The notes under the pieces: model-generated
Told to the model about the DNA's origin: nothing
The model's database searches: none
What the model saw: only the letters and a program-made list of their open reading frames with translations
Shown: piece by piece, positions 37,101-50,064 of the stretch
Layout of the letters: each line of letters starts with the position of its first letter
How positions within the stretch are numbered: position 1 is the stretch's first letter
NCBI GenBank assembly: GCA_000708835.1
Contig: DF236986.1
Span: 8,885 to 72,884 of the forward strand
Reading direction: 5' to 3'
DNA from: Klebsormidium nitens
Taxonomy: Eukaryota; Streptophyta; Klebsormidiophyceae; Klebsormidiales; Klebsormidiaceae
DNA length: 64,000 bases
Program-made: the position numbers and the translations under genes

Positions 37101-39605
37101 CATTTGAATCCACCTTGTCCAAGAGTGCGAGAGAAGGAAGCAGAGGTACTGCAGGATTCTTTGTCAGCAGGTTCAGTTCTGAGATTGGGATCACTTCCTT
37201 TTCTCAGCAGGGTCCGTTCTACAACCGAGGTGCGAACTCAGCCATCCTTGCTCGTGCCACATCTTTGTTTGCAATCGTGCCTTACCCTCTGCCGTTACGT
37301 TTCCTAGGCCTACAAGCGCCCGCGCTGCTGCCTCTCCGGTCGGACTGGGCCGTATCACGGTTGTCGGAGTAGGCACTATCTCGTGTAGTTCACTGCAAAT
37401 ACGACGATGGGCTATGTCAGGAACAAATTGGACCGAATCGGTGCCGAATGCGTCGGATATCAATAGGCAGGATCGAGATCGAATCTCTTTTGTATAAAAC
37501 TCCTCAGCAAGATTAACACAGCTTCTTTCGGGAAAACGACCGTGCTTTCTCGATTCTGCTTGGTTACAATCTGCCTAGACACAGTCGACTCTTTCTGGCG
37601 AGAACAGCCGTAGACCCTAGAAGGCCCTAGAATCCTGCCAGCTTCAGGTAGCTAGTACATGCAAATGACTCGACGGGACAACACAGTAGGCCAAGTCCAA
37701 AGGAGCCCATCGCAGCAGGCTGTCTCAGATGAGCAAACATCGGAGTTCTCCCAAAAGGACGATGCTCACTGGAATCTTAGGAGTCCTGCGCTTTCGATGA
37801 GCGCGCGCGTGTCTCTGGCCAAAAAACCCACAATAGTGTCGTCCTGGACGATGCCAACTTGCTTGAGTGTGAGAGAGTCCTTGTTCAGGGGCGTCTTGCC
37901 GAAGAGCAGCGTGGGGCTGAAGGACTCTTTGAGCCGGCTGTTGCTCTGCTCCTCAATGGCTCTCTGCAAAGTTCGGAAAAGAGCGTTTTCAATTGGCAGA
38001 TTCGGATTTCTTCTTCAGATTCGGAAAAAATAGCCCCGGAAAGCAGTGATTGCCCGTGTTAACAGATTCGGTTTTGATTTAACGAATTCGGAAAGAACAG
38101 CCCCAGAAAGCAGAAATCGCCCGTGGTGTACCCCGGCAGTGGCTGTATGCAAGTAGCATTTGACTTCAGTGGTCATCCAGCTGGCACGTTCAGCCAATTG
38201 GGTGAAAGCTTCTGGCCGCAAATCGTACTGCTTTCAGGACCGCATATAGCACGCCGTTTTCAGCAGATTCAAACACCGGCTCACCAGCTCAACAAACATC
38301 TCATCAGACCTTTCAAGCTCACCAAAAGTTGTCCCTCATGATTACACTTTCATCTTTTTTCAGCTGATTGTAAAATACCAAGCAAGACGATCATGCTGCT
38401 CGCGTTTTTCAATGTTCGTAATCGTTGTGGAACGGCTGCAGGCTTCAGAAAAGAGCCAGATGATTGGGCCTACCTTCAGCTGGCTGATGTTTGCGTCTCG
38501 TGGCACAACCACTGTGATGTCCTCATACACAGCGGACCGCACCAGCAAGCGCAACGGGAGGGGGGAGATGTCCATCCTCCGCCCTGCAGAACATTGGGAG
38601 ATCCAGAATTCGATAACTGCAGGTTGCGCAGCGTCCACAAAATGGTTCGTATTAGCTGCGGTCATGATACAGTACGCTGCAGTCAATCTGCGACCATCGC
38701 CTTGTGCTTAGATCGCAGTATGAGTTGCGCATGTTGCAGAGGACGGCAAATGCAGAGATATGCACACAACTTGTTATTGGCAGGCTGATCTGGCCTTTTG
38801 CAAATATGCTAGATTAAGTTCAAACTGGCATCACAAAATCTTCAAGAGAGTTGGGTGTGACGGTGATTCGCGTACCCTTAACACGATCCAGCTCCTCCCG
38901 CCTTGGCCGGGGTCGGGCCCTCCTTATATGCCCTTCCTCTTTCTCTGCGGGGTTTCTCTGCCGCTTGTTGCCTCTGGCGGGAAGAATTGCATGTATCTCT
39001 GTTGCGCCGGGCTCTGCGCTGTCCTGAAAAGGGTGGGCTTTTGGCTGGGGAACATCGTGAGCAAGGGGAACCCCTGCCAGGGGACCACTTGGGGGAGAAT
39101 GCTCCTGATGCCCCTCTTTGGGAAGTGCGTCTGCAAAAGAAGGTGATGATCATCAAATTTATGGCAATGTTGGGAGGCTTCATGATCTCGTGAATAGATG
39201 TACCCTATCAAAGTGTAGACGGCAGCTCTACTTGCGTCGTTTGAGTTAAAACTGCTTCCTAGGAACAGCCTGCCAGCTCTGCAGGTGCCTTGGTAGATGC
39301 AGATTGGTTAGCAATCTAGTATCAGAGCCTCTGAAGGTTCTGAGGGGGATTCTATTTGGTGGCAAGCCCCAAAGCCATCTCAGGTTGTTCATCACAAGCA
39401 ACTTCATTGACTTTGTAAACACAAACGAACTGACACTTCCGATACTTGCAAGTTGCTTCTTACCTTCAGTAGGGTTTACGCCTCTTCCATCCTCCTGCTG
39501 CTCAGCTCTCTCCTCTCCTACTTCTTCAAGGGGGTCCACAAGATAGTCAAGAGCAGCAGCTTCCTCAGCTGCACTAGCCTTGGGCAGAGCCGGGCCCAGA
39601 TCCAT
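31192..39605 (-). CDS. TRP-like telomere-repeat-binding protein (ubiquitin-like + C-terminal Myb domain)
   Basis: Thirteen exons in transcript order: 39605-39464, 39130-38876, 38583-38474, 37963-37770, 37392-37299, 36988-36871, 36417-36302, 35796-34963, 34599-34499, 34091-33669, 33250-33085, 32360-32163, 31797-31192; 3357 nt, 1118 residues, phases consistent. The ubiquitin-like region (ITVVVPRDANISQLK, LLFGKTPLNKDSLTLKQVGIVQDD) lies at about 140-215. The plant TRP Myb domain (RRLFTVGEVEALVTAVERLGTGRW, HRTYADLKDKWKTLVRTAQI, QRRG) lies at about 800-880. Land-plant TRPs are near 600 residues and bind TTTAGGG repeats through this Myb domain. The extra length comes from a 278-codon Pro/Ser/Glu-rich exon and a long tail. 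Exon 37392-37299 is the least certain. The ATG at 39605 sits directly after an AG, so a further 5' exon is possible. Confidence 0.82.
32471..32820 (-). repeat. Three echo copies of the Myb-domain exon edge (DKWKTLVRT) in the TRP-like gene
   Basis: On the plus strand the true exon edge near 32315-32362 reads GCGATCTGGGCGGTGCGCACC then TTCCACTTGTCC. Copies lie at 32471-32545, 32583-32668 and 32761-32820, with increasing divergence away from the exon. The unit includes 40 or more bp of flanking intron (GTTTCAGGGTT) as well as exon sequence, at about 130-160-bp spacing. Confidence 0.88.
37997..38125. repeat. 62-bp tandem duplication in an intron of the TRP-like gene
   Basis: 37997-38058 and 38063-38125 both run from CAGATTCGG through GAAAGCAG to GCCCGTG, with about 80% similarity. 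It lies just upstream (transcript sense) of the exon at 37963-37770. It does not copy exon sequence, unlike the echo repeats elsewhere. Confidence 0.7.
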
Positions 39606-40941
39606 CTGTTCATAGAAAACAAACACGGTGCTGGTCTCAAAGGCGCAAGTCCTCAATGAAAACTTTTGATCATAAAGTGACTTGTAAAACAGCATTGTAT
39701 TGTGCGGCCCATTGAACAATGTGCCACGGCACTTTCATGTGTAAACACGCTTCTGTATACTATTTCTTCAGCAGTCGCACTGAGCTATGCCCTCTATGTA
39801 TTCATGTGTCCTCTTCAATCCGCTGGGAGAACAGGCCTTGGTTGAGTTTTGCTGAGGCTGCTTTCTAAAGGACTGTCTCCTACCTTCTCCTAAACCGCAA
39901 TGCCCCATCAACGGTGCATTGAACAAAAAGCAATAAACTTTGCGAAAACGTACTAATACAACAGGATGGTAAACGAAGCACCCAGGGTCACTTGCAAGTT
40001 GCATTCTGGACACTCACATTACCAGTTCAAACTGAATCCAGCTTTTTGACCTAAAGGAAACCACAACCACTGGTGAGCGGGGAAAGGCCCCATAACAAGC
40101 ACACTACAAGAAAGATGTCAGGAGCCTGAACTTCAGTCATACTTACCTTGCCAGAAAGCTGTGCAGTTGATCAGCAATTGATTCAGCTTCTTACAACTGC
40201 GTGCTACTCAGAAAATCAATGAATACAAAAATCACCCACACTGCTGTCCTCGTATCGCTTCTACCTAGGCCACATGCACAGCTTTTGACCCTAGTAGGTA
40301 ATTCAGGCTGCATTCGACAGGTGTGGCTGCTGCTTCTTGTTGCAAACCACCTGCATTGGTGCATATCCAGCTCTAGCGCTGGAGAAAACCATCACTTTAT
40401 AAGTTTGAACAGACTGTGGGAATTTTGAAAAGTGGAGAGGGATGAGGTTTCTCTGCGGCCAGTCACAGTGCGCGCTGCGTCGGGCATGAGCAGGCAGGAG
40501 TTGGTGACATCAGCTAAGCTTAAGCTCTGAGAACCCTACGATGGATACAAGTAGAAAAGTTCTTATCATCTGACGGTAGGACGTCGTTCAGATGGTCACG
40601 AAGTTTAAAGATTGCATTCCTTGATGATGATGGCCCCGAGAAGCAATTTGAATGCGCATTCAGCAGCTGCACCAGCAGCTATAGCAGCAGGGGCGGTTGA
40701 TTGCTGGCTCTGCATCAGAAAGGAGCTGGCACAAGACACTGAAGGCGCTGAAAAGCGATGAAGCCAATCCTGGGCAAGCAGTTCTTCACAAATGACTTCA
40801 GAAGTTGAGCGGTGGTGAAGAGTTGAAGGCTGATCTAAGTCGGCATTGGTCCTTTCACTGCCCAAAATGCTTCGAGGCAAATCAGGAGAGTAGCAGGACT
40901 AGAATCAGATTTGGTGGTGTCTAAAGGTCGCAGGCTTTATC
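39606..40941. other. Divergent region between TRP-like gene and E2 gene
   Basis: Both genes are transcribed outward from this 1.3-kb stretch, so it should contain both promoters. A minus-strand 91-codon frame at 40605-40880 (Ala/Gln-rich, ending ECNL) was considered as a first TRP exon, but no donor links it. No definite regulatory motif is visible. Confidence 0.4.
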
Positions 40942-43900
40942 ATGGCCCCCACAAAGGATCTACTCAAGGCGGCATACCGGATTGGGGAGAGAGCGAGCAA
41001 GCAGGGTTCGAGGCACGTGTTGAAGGGTGGTCGGGATGGATCTACATGCACTACAGCCCAATCGGCACGCAGGCCTAGCAGCAGGCAAGTGCTTCTTGTT
41101 GGATCAATGCATTCCACTGATGAGTTGAACCCACTTTGTCGCAGATCCCAGAGATATCGGGGCCTCAATTCTGTTCAATCAATTCGTACATGCCGGTGAC
41201 GCCCAGAGACGCAGAATGTGTTGCCTGAGCATTGCAAAAAATTGTGACTTTACAGTTGAGCAGGCCCGGCACATTTCATGTTTCCTTACGTCAAAATAAA
41301 GTGCTGTAACATGTTCCAGAGAGTTGCGTTGCCAAAACCTGAAAAGTGTTTCAGGCAGGTGGTGTGATCCAATTTTACAGGGTTTCCTCGAGAATTGCTG
41401 GAGATGCACTTCGAGCAGGCTCCTCAAATCTGTGCGGCCGTGCAAGCTCGACGAGTTTGACCAGGTAAGAAATTTACCGTGTAGATCCGACACCGAAACA
41501 ACGTGACAGATCTTTTTGGTTGAGTTTGACTTTGCATAAAGAGGTTGTGGTCGTTAAAGAGCTTCATTGCAAGCTGGTGCGCAAATACTATTTCTTAAAT
41601 CATTGCACCCTGCATTGTGCGCTCGGCGGAAGTATCAGGCCATTTTGTTTTAGCTTGAGGTATGCACAAATTGCACCTACGAATTACATAGTTTCTCCTT
41701 CGTAATATCAGCATTGTGCTAGAGGATGCAGTGTGGAAGGCTCAAATAATGAAATTAGGAGTCTTGTTTCTTGCAGGATGTTAGAGCTGATAGAGGGGCA
41801 CGGGGTGACCCGTTCTCTGGCTGGGGCACTGGGGGCCACTAGAGGGTTTGCCTCAGAGGGTAAGCTTACCACTCATAATCTAACCCCCAAAGTAGAGCGT
41901 TTTTGAAGGTTTGAACTGGCTTTTGCAATGTGTGCTCTTGGCTTCATGCTGCCTCATGGTTTCAAAAGGGCGCACATGTGTTGGCAGAAAAAGGCAGGGT
42001 CTGGCGCCTTCCATTTGCTTACGCATTTCAGTCCTACGTGTCAGCTGTGCCTTGACATTCTGAGGCAATGGGACTGTTTCAGAATGATCCCAACAAATCA
42101 GAGAGTTTTCATTGCTGAGGACAGGGACGAAAGGAATGTTTAGCTCCTGCAATCTATTTAATTCGTGCGCCAATTCATTACAGCTTGTATCCTCTTGTTG
42201 TTACAGGGCTGCCAGTGCACACCGTCCTTTCCATGCCGGCCCTGTCACCAACAATGGTAAGCCCCTCGAGCTTTGCCACCTTCTTCCACCATTCCACTTT
42301 TCTCTGTCAAACCAGGCGTCACAGTGTGGACTTCAAAATGGTCACGATCATTATCAGACTCGTTCTTGACAGAATAGGACACGGGATACATTTAAGGGAG
42401 TGTCAGAATGAGCCATGAAATTTCATTTCTCTTAGTTGAAATGATTTGTTCAACCTTCAACTTGCGTTGCTGCTTTCTTGAGAGCCTGAATTTCTGGGCT
42501 TACGGCCCTTGTGAGGGCTTGCAAGTATCCCAGTACGGCTTTTCAAAGGTACGCTTTTTAAACGGTCGTTTGCCACGATTGATCAACATGCCAGCAACCC
42601 CACTACTGCTTTTGACTGCATTTTTCTTTGTTCGTTGGCTCTCTCCAATTGTCCATGTTTTCTCTGTCGCAACCGAACCTTGAGCGAATCTGAATGGTAA
42701 CAAAGCAAGGAAGATGACAGAGTAGCACTTTCTCAGTCTCCACCCTTCCAAAAACCGAGAGAACGGAAGAAAGGAACAGGATAATACGAAAGAGAAGCGG
42801 CTCATCTCTCTGTCTGCAAGAACAAAACAGAGAAAAGACGAGAAAAAGCAGAAAAAGGCTGGGATTGCGATCATGACCAGACTTCGAACCCACCCCCTTT
42901 TGCAGGAACAAGGCAACGTGGCTAACTGGCAAAAGAAAGAGGGGGAGTCCATAAGCGCGGGGGACGTCCTCGCAGACATCGAGACTGACAAGGCCACGCT
43001 GGCATTCGAGTCCATGGAAGACGGTTTCCTCGCCAAGATTCTCGTTCCATCTGGGGAGAAGAACGTACCGGTAGGGAAGCCGTTGGCAATTGTGGTGGAA
43101 GAAGAGGGAGACGTTGCTGCGTTTAAGGATTACCAACCGGACGGAGGAGCCGCGCCGAAGCCAGAGACGAGCGTGCCGGCAAAGGAGGCTCCCAAGGAAG
43201 CCCCGAAGAAGAAGCGGAAGAAGAAGGCGGCACCAAAAGCGGCGGCGAAAGGTGCGGGTTTGCGGGTGTTGTTGGACGACTCGGGATGTATTGGGGCTGA
43301 GTGTAGCAAGAGTCGCTTTTGATGTATCTCTATGTTGATCTTCTACTCGAGCCGCAGTCGACATCTTGAGGAGGGCGATCGTCTGAGCTTGATTGAGAAA
43401 GATACAATGCCTGTGGTCCTCGATTGGCCTTCTCCTTTGGGAAACCGACTACAAGCTTGCCTTCTTTAGCTTTCTAACAGAGAAGGGAAGCTGAAGGCAG
43501 CGGTGTCATTGCAGTCCGATGTTTCAACGGCTTGGAGTCAGATTTGCAGTGGGTCAAGGTTTGTACTCAGAACATACCCCTTTCTGCGCTGCAGAGTATC
43601 CCCCGCACATCAAGATCGACATGCCAGCTCTCTCTCCAACGATGGTGAGTCAGAGCCTGCCTTGGAGCCTGCTTGTGGGAATTACCTGCGGCGATTTGAA
43701 GGATTTTTGACCCCCTTCCGTTCCATCGTCCCTCAGGCTTGAACCAGATTATAGACTAACGAAAACAAAGTCTTTGACCACCCTCACAGGCCCTATATGA
43801 GCTCTTTTCGCAAAGGCATCTTATAACTCATTTCTGTATGCTCTCTTGTCTGATCGCTCGGTCAACAACTGCAAGCGTTGGACGGCTTGATATTAGGCAT

Positions 43901-46900
43901 TGGACGGCTTAGAATCGATCGTCGTTGTTGCTAAGGAGCGGAGTGCTGAAGTTCGCAAACAATGACTCCCAGGCAACCGTTGAGTTCTGTCAGCTTAAGC
44001 CATACCATGGCTCAAAGTGCTCTATTATGCTCGCTTGTAGACGCAAGGCAACGTTGCATCGTGGTCCAAGAAGGAAGGCGATGAGATCGCAGCAGGCGAC
44101 GTCATTGCTGAAATCGAGACGGACAAGGCGACAGTCTCGCTGGACTCCCAGGAAGACGGGTGAGCGGGAGATTGTCGGGAGTGCTCAAATCTTTGTGTGC
44201 CGGCTTGGCTTGTTGAGGATTCGCGTAAGCGACTTGATGGTAGTTACTTTGTCGAGTCGGAGTGCAAGCTCGTGGCTCGTTCTCATCTAGCGTTTGCATC
44301 TTGTCGCCCGTGCTTTGCCAGAGTTTGTAACAACGTTGTCCCTCACTTCGTACGATGAACTCCTTCCCTACATTTGGATATTGCATCATTCTCGGAATGA
44401 GGTTGCTGGATATCATTTGCCGCCTTCTGCACCAGACGCATACCTAACTCCCTAGATTGGCTGCATGGAATGAAGTATATGAGCCCAGATTCTTTTCACT
44501 CAAAGCTTAGACACGATTTGCGGGTGCAGGTTCCTTGCGAAAATTCTTGTCAAGGACGGCGCAAAGGATGTCCCGGTGGGCACTCTTCTAGCCATTGTGG
44601 TAAGTGCGCTCTATTTCCATCCTTGGGTCTTTGCCCTGGCCAGTAGTGCAACGGGGAAAGAGTCACGTTGATTGATGGGCAGACACAGGATAATTTCGGT
44701 TGTCAAAATGCTGATGGAACCAATTCAAAAGCAGAAATGGCCGGGATTTGCTGATTGATCGGGCGGTCCTGGTTGGGAAGGGACAGACACTTCCTTGTTG
44801 CGAAACTCACGGAGCCTTTTTGATATTGGACCGAGCAGAAGGTCGATTTTGTGCAAGTATCGCCTCGTCTTTGTTCCGGATCTAGTTTCTTCTCTGGTTG
44901 TTTGATGCTCAGTAGCAGGGTTTTTCCTCAACGTGCAAACGTTTGAACGGATGGCTTGCTAGACCGTTCGATGCGCCTCCCAAGCACATCTCCTATTAGT
45001 GCGCCTCTAACACTGAACCCTGGTCCTATTCTATCTGCAGGTCGAGGACAAAGACACGGTGTCAAAGTTCGCCGACTTTTCCCCCGAAGCTTCCGCCGCC
45101 GACGAACCCTCCACCTCCGACGCAGAGGAAGAGGAGTCTCCCGAGCCCTCCGCCAGCCAAGACAAGCCCAAGCCGCCCCCGAAAACCTTCAAACCCTTCA
45201 CCGGGCGCATCTGGCCGACCGCCCGCAAAATCCTGATTGAGTACGGCGTAGACCCGTGGGAGGTGAAGGGGTCCGGTTTGAACGGGATAATTACGAAGGA
45301 CGACGCTGTGGCGACCACCAAGGGCATGTCCAAGCCCGAGGAGTCGCCCGAAACGAGCGCTGCGGATGAGGAAGAAGGGGAGGAAGAGCAGGTGAAGGAG
45401 ACACCAAAGAAGGTGGAAGGGAAGAAGGAAACGGGGAAGAAAGAGGTTGGAGGTGCGAAGCCGGCGGCGGCGGGGGGGCCGCCGAAGAAGAGCGCGGAGC
45501 CGATGGCGGGCGGGGAGTTCGAGGACGTGCCCAATTCGCAGATCAGAAAAGTAAGTGGCTGATGTATTTTGGCTGGTGACGATGTTGTCCTTGTATGGAG
45601 CGGAATGCCCGCTATTTCTTTGGAGGATGACATGGAAATTTCTGCCTCACCTACAGCGACTGGTTCGTAATGAATGATGGGAAAGTCATCGAACGAAATT
45701 GAGTGCGACTGGGACAAGTGTGTCACGTCATTCGGCGCTGTAGCCAAGTTGCTTTAAATGCCGTATGGTGATACAATCCAGTGAGAATCCCGAAGGCCAC
45801 TTGAGCCAATTCTGTCTGCCTCTGCACCGGTGGGACATGCACAGGCTTTGAGCCCACAGGAGCTGGTCAGCGATGCTGCTTTCCGCCCGGTTGTTTTAGA
45901 GCCTCGTAGACATGCTGTCACATGCTTGTATGAGATGGTCGTCGTCTGCCTTCACACGGCTTCTGCCATTTCCTTGCGGCCAAGGCTGTCAAGTCTTGCA
46001 GAGTATTTCCAGGTGTCCGCTTTCCATCACCAGTTTCGAAAAAACAACGAACGTCTTTGCCTCCCTGCAGATCATCGCACAGCGCCTGAAAGAGTCAAAA
46101 TGGGGCACTCCGCACTTCTACCTAAGCGCAGGTGCGTGAGGTTTTTATCTCGTTCTCACCTTGTACCAATTGAAGCTTCACATTTAAACGCAAAAAATCT
46201 CGCGTCGAATCCACTTTTGAACGCTGCCTGCTTCCTCTGCTGCTTCCTCTGGGGTGTGCTGCATCCACTCGGGGGGGCTTACAGTCTCTTAGGTTTCAAA
46301 GTCAGCTGGCAAAAAATCCAATGATTCGTTGAGACTTCTGAGTACACGCATGTGCAGAGTTGCCAACTTTGACAGACTTTCTTTCCCTTTCTTTGCGCAG
46401 ATGCCAATCTCGACGCGGTGTTGTCCTTGCGAAAGGAATTGAAAGGTAAGCGGCTTTCACCTCCGTCCCCCACTTCTCCAAGCAACTCGGGGGTGCACCA
46501 CTATTGGACTCTTCCAGTGTAGTCGACACAACCCTTCATACAACGTCATCAAAACGGAGCGGTACAATTGACTCAAGCTTCTACGATCCTGAATATTCCC
46601 ACTCGATCAAAGTCTACATGTCCTCAGCGAATTACGGTTACAAGGGGCATACTGGATCCCTCCATATGAAGTTTCTGATTTCTTTTCGGACGCTGCAGAG
46701 AAGCACAAGGTGTCTGTGTCCGTGAACGACTTCGTCGTGAGGGCTGTGGCGGTTGCCCTGCAACGAGTTCCCGAGGCGAACGGTAAGCCAGGCCGGTTTT
46801 GACTTGGCCCCTTCGAAAGCATGCGTTTTACCATTGTCATTGATTTACTCGCTCGTTGTCGGATCTTCAGTTTCCGCCAAGTCAAGCCTGACGGCTGGCC

Positions 46901-49900
46901 AAACGCGCGTGAGCACGATTGCATTGCGCTTATACATTCATTCGCTTCCATAGCACCGACGTGCAAACCGAGCCGGCCCAGGAAGGTGGACTGACGGTCG
47001 CACGTTTCCATCCCGCATGAAATTTTACCCGCTTATCGGGCTTTGCGAAAAGAAAGGACAGCACCCTTTTCTGCCGTCTTGATGAGCTGGCCATATCGGA
47101 CCACGCGCTCACAGGTCTGCATGCGGACGTGAGAATAAAAGTTCGTCTTCTTGCAGCATTTTGGGACACGAAGAAGGAGGAGGTGACGTCGAACCCAAGT
47201 GTCGACATCTGTGTGGCAGTTGCGACCGATAAGGTGAGAAAATCTTCAGTAGTCAGGCCTTCTTTCAGTGTTGTGCTGCAGACGTGTGAAGAATCTACGA
47301 CTTTGGAGGAACGAGAGGTGACCATCATCGAATGTGAAGTCGTTTTCAAAGGCCGAGAGTCTTCCAACGTTGGAGAAGCTTCGAGTGTCCTTTCAGTGCC
47401 CGGCTCCTAGTAGCCCACTCATGAAGCATGCGGACTGTTGGAAGGGGTTATTGCAATGGTCATGCGCTTATGCGCTATTTTCCAGGTTTCGCCAAAGCCT
47501 ATCGTAACCCCTCCTCCTCGTAGGGTTTGACGACGCCCAATTTCTTCTCTGTTTGACTTTTCTTTCTCTAAGCATGCAAATCAAATGCTCTGCCCATTAA
47601 TCCGCAAAAGCAGGCCGTTCCCATAATTAACTTAACCGCCCGTCAAAATTCTCTCCCTATAAGCTCTGATGACGCCCACTTTGAAGCGTGCGGACCTGAA
47701 GACGCTGTCCGTCATCTCGTCCTAGATGAAGCAGAATCTGCATTTTTTGACTGGCAAATGCCTGGTTATTTCAGGGGGTGTGAAAACCCGGCCAATCTCC
47801 TCCCCTGCAGGGTCTGATGACGCCCATTGTGAAGCATGCGGACCAGAAGACGCTGTCCGAGATCTCGTCGGAAGTGAAGGACCTGGCAGAGCGCGCCCGC
47901 TCGGGCAAGCTCAAGCCGGAGGAGTTCCAAGGGGGGTCGTTCAGGTGAGGCCGCGGCCCGATGATGAGCCCCCCAGAACGGAAGGACAGAGTGGCGCAGC
48001 ATCCTGACGTGCTTCTTCCCTGTGGTAGATTATGAATCAGGGCGGGAATGTTGCAGTTGTCAGGATTGTTTCCGCAGGCCTACAGGTCCCGGCAGGATTC
48101 AAAGCTCACCTCAACTTTCAAAGTTTCGTCATTGTTCCGTTTGACTGCCTGAGCGGGTCAAGGAGAATCCGTAACTTTGATAACCGGGGTCGGAATTGCT
48201 GCAAGTTTTGATGACGTGGCGGGTTTATGGGCGAAACCCTGGACTAGGCTTCTTTCGACCCATCATGCATCAAGGAGCCCCGGGTCAAAAACTCTAAACC
48301 TCGCCACGTCATCCCTCCCAACAGCATCCCCGGCCGGGGGTTCCAAAATGACTCTTCTTGTCCCCACTCTACCTGCAATTGGAAACTGTTCTCCGATCAC
48401 ATATCCTTCGACCAACCATGCTATCAGGAATGACGAATGCACTGCACGTAGGACTGTTAAGGCGTGATCTTGTTCTACCTGTCGGCTCAGTGAAGCAGAT
48501 CCGCCCTGTGCCTGCGATCATATCATGGACATTAATCAACCGTAGCAGAAAGGCTGCAATAAACGACCGTCTAAACAGACTCGTTCTTTGCAGTATATCC
48601 AACTTGGGCATGTATCCCATCGACTACTTCAGCGCCATCATCAACCCGCCGCAGGTGAGCGCTTCTCTCTCTTGACTCTCTTTTCCAGGCCGCCCTGTAC
48701 AGCTCGCTAGGTTTGCCAGCGATTCGAGAAGGTTTACACTCGGTTGGGCGATCTTAGTTGCTGCAGCATAGGGTTTCTGTAGTTCAACTTAGAATTTCCA
48801 GTTTAGTTGCTGAGGATTTGTGTCAAGGCAAAGTGTGTCAGGGCGAAGTGTAGCAGTCGTGAAGTGGTTGGCCCCTGTTCAACCCCGGCTGATCTGGATT
48901 ACAGACTGTTGGGCAGCTTATTCTTGCTTGCGAGGTCTTTCTTGAAGTCGGAGGTAAGTTCAGTCCCTCCCCTTCGGGTCGACAATGGGGTCACAGAAAA
49001 ACCTTGGCTTGACGCGACCTTGCTTCCCACATACGTCCAGGCGTGTATCATGGCGGTTGGGAAAGGCAACAAGAAGGTCGTATGGGAGACCAAGGAAGAT
49101 GGTGAGTGTGTCTCGACGTACATTTGCAAACGTGCTCTCACTTTTGGTGGTCTTTACCAAAGACGACTTTTCGCTACTCTTGCGTCGAGATGGTCAATTG
49201 GAAAAGAAAACGGCTGTCTGGTTGGCAATGGCTCAGCCACATGAAGACAGCTCAGAGCCCACTTCGGTTTCTTTTTGGACAGATTTTTCTGTGCAAGCTT
49301 TGATATGTCACGCTATCCTTCTAAGGGTCTACTCAACGGCTTCTTTAGTTGAACTTTCGTTTCGCTGGACAGCCTTTGCTTCCGTCTGCGCTTCTGAAGT
49401 CCTCACTTCGAGGGTCTGGTTCAGAAAGGCCTACGAACGAACGTTGTTTTTGTTTGTCCGTCCTTCGTTTTCTCCGTTGCGCCGATCCGCGGATCTGTCC
49501 TTCCAGCTCGATCGCCCACTTGGTCTCGACCCTTTCTTCTCGCCAACGTTCCCATGCAATGCCTGCAGGCACTGAAAGCCCCGCCGTTGTCACGCAAATG
49601 ACGGTCACCCTTTCAGCAGACCAGCGGGTCTACGACGGCGAGATCGCGGGTGAGTGCTTCTTCAGACTCCTTGTTTTGAAAATGCACTCTGAAACAGGGA
49701 GAGAGCCGAGACGAGGTTTCCAGTCATGTACTATTTTTGTGATGGTTCCTCGGCAAAGTGTCCGTTTGGTGTTGTTTGACGACTTGAGCATCCCTGATTC
49801 ATTTGCACGTATCAAGGAAAAGCCATGTTGAGCTGCTTGTATCGTCCGACTTGGGACTTGCATGCGTATGTTTGACAATCCTGATCTGCCCCGTGCTAGA

Positions 49901-50064
49901 AGCACTGATTCCGTCGGCCAGCATGCGTGCGTTAAGGTCTAGTAAGAGCGAAACACCGCTGCACTTGATGTGAGTACTGACATTGTCAATCTTGTTCGTC
50001 AACAGGCCGCTTTCTTGCCGAGTTTACGTCTGCCATGAAGGACCCAGCGCAACTATTGCTTTGA
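40942..50064 (+). CDS. Mitochondrial 2-oxoacid dehydrogenase E2-like protein (pyruvate dehydrogenase type) with two lipoyl domains; catalytic His replaced
   Basis: Seventeen exons: 40942-41084, 41777-41859, 42207-42256, 42906-43251, 43595-43644, 44041-44159, 44530-44599, 45041-45550, 46071-46131, 46401-46445, 46699-46782, 47157-47233, 47811-47944, 48594-48654, 49041-49101, 49569-49649, 50006-50064; 2034 nt, 677 residues, phases consistent. A presequence-like start leads to lipoyl domain 1 (MPALSPTM, lipoyl-Lys about 121 in IETDKA) and lipoyl domain 2 (MPALSPTM, Lys about 253). A peripheral-subunit-binding domain ([14 protein letters not shown], 344-378) follows, then the acyltransferase core from about 455. 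The arrangement matches plant E2 LTA3. Known E2s carry DHRxxDG at the active site; here it reads DQRVYDG (Gln 650), which predicts loss of acetyltransfer and a role like E3-binding protein. Intron 1 appears to be GC-AG (AG|GCAAGT). Confidence 0.92.
47401..47735 (+). repeat. Three echo copies of E2 exon 13 in intron 12
   Basis: The true exon starts at 47811 (GGTCTGATGACGCCCATTGTG). A long copy at 47651-47735 keeps CTGATGACGCCCA, TTGAAGC, TGCGGACC and GAAGACGCTGTCCG. Shorter copies lie at 47508-47545 (GGGTTTGACGACGCCCAA) and 47401-47445 (CATGAAGCATGCGGAC). The copy nearest the real exon is the best preserved. Confidence 0.85.

Noticed and set aside
40605-40880. Minus-strand Ala/Gln-rich frame as first exon of the TRP-like gene
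   Set aside because: It ends in a stop with no GT donor before it and lacks the typical TRP N-terminal sequence.
42603-43364. 253-codon minus-strand frame
   Set aside because: Antisense to the first lipoyl exon of the E2-like gene; the plus-strand reading is unambiguous.
45031-45747. 238-codon minus-strand frame
   Set aside because: Antisense to E2 exon 8; Ser/Ala-rich translation is the shadow of the acidic linker.
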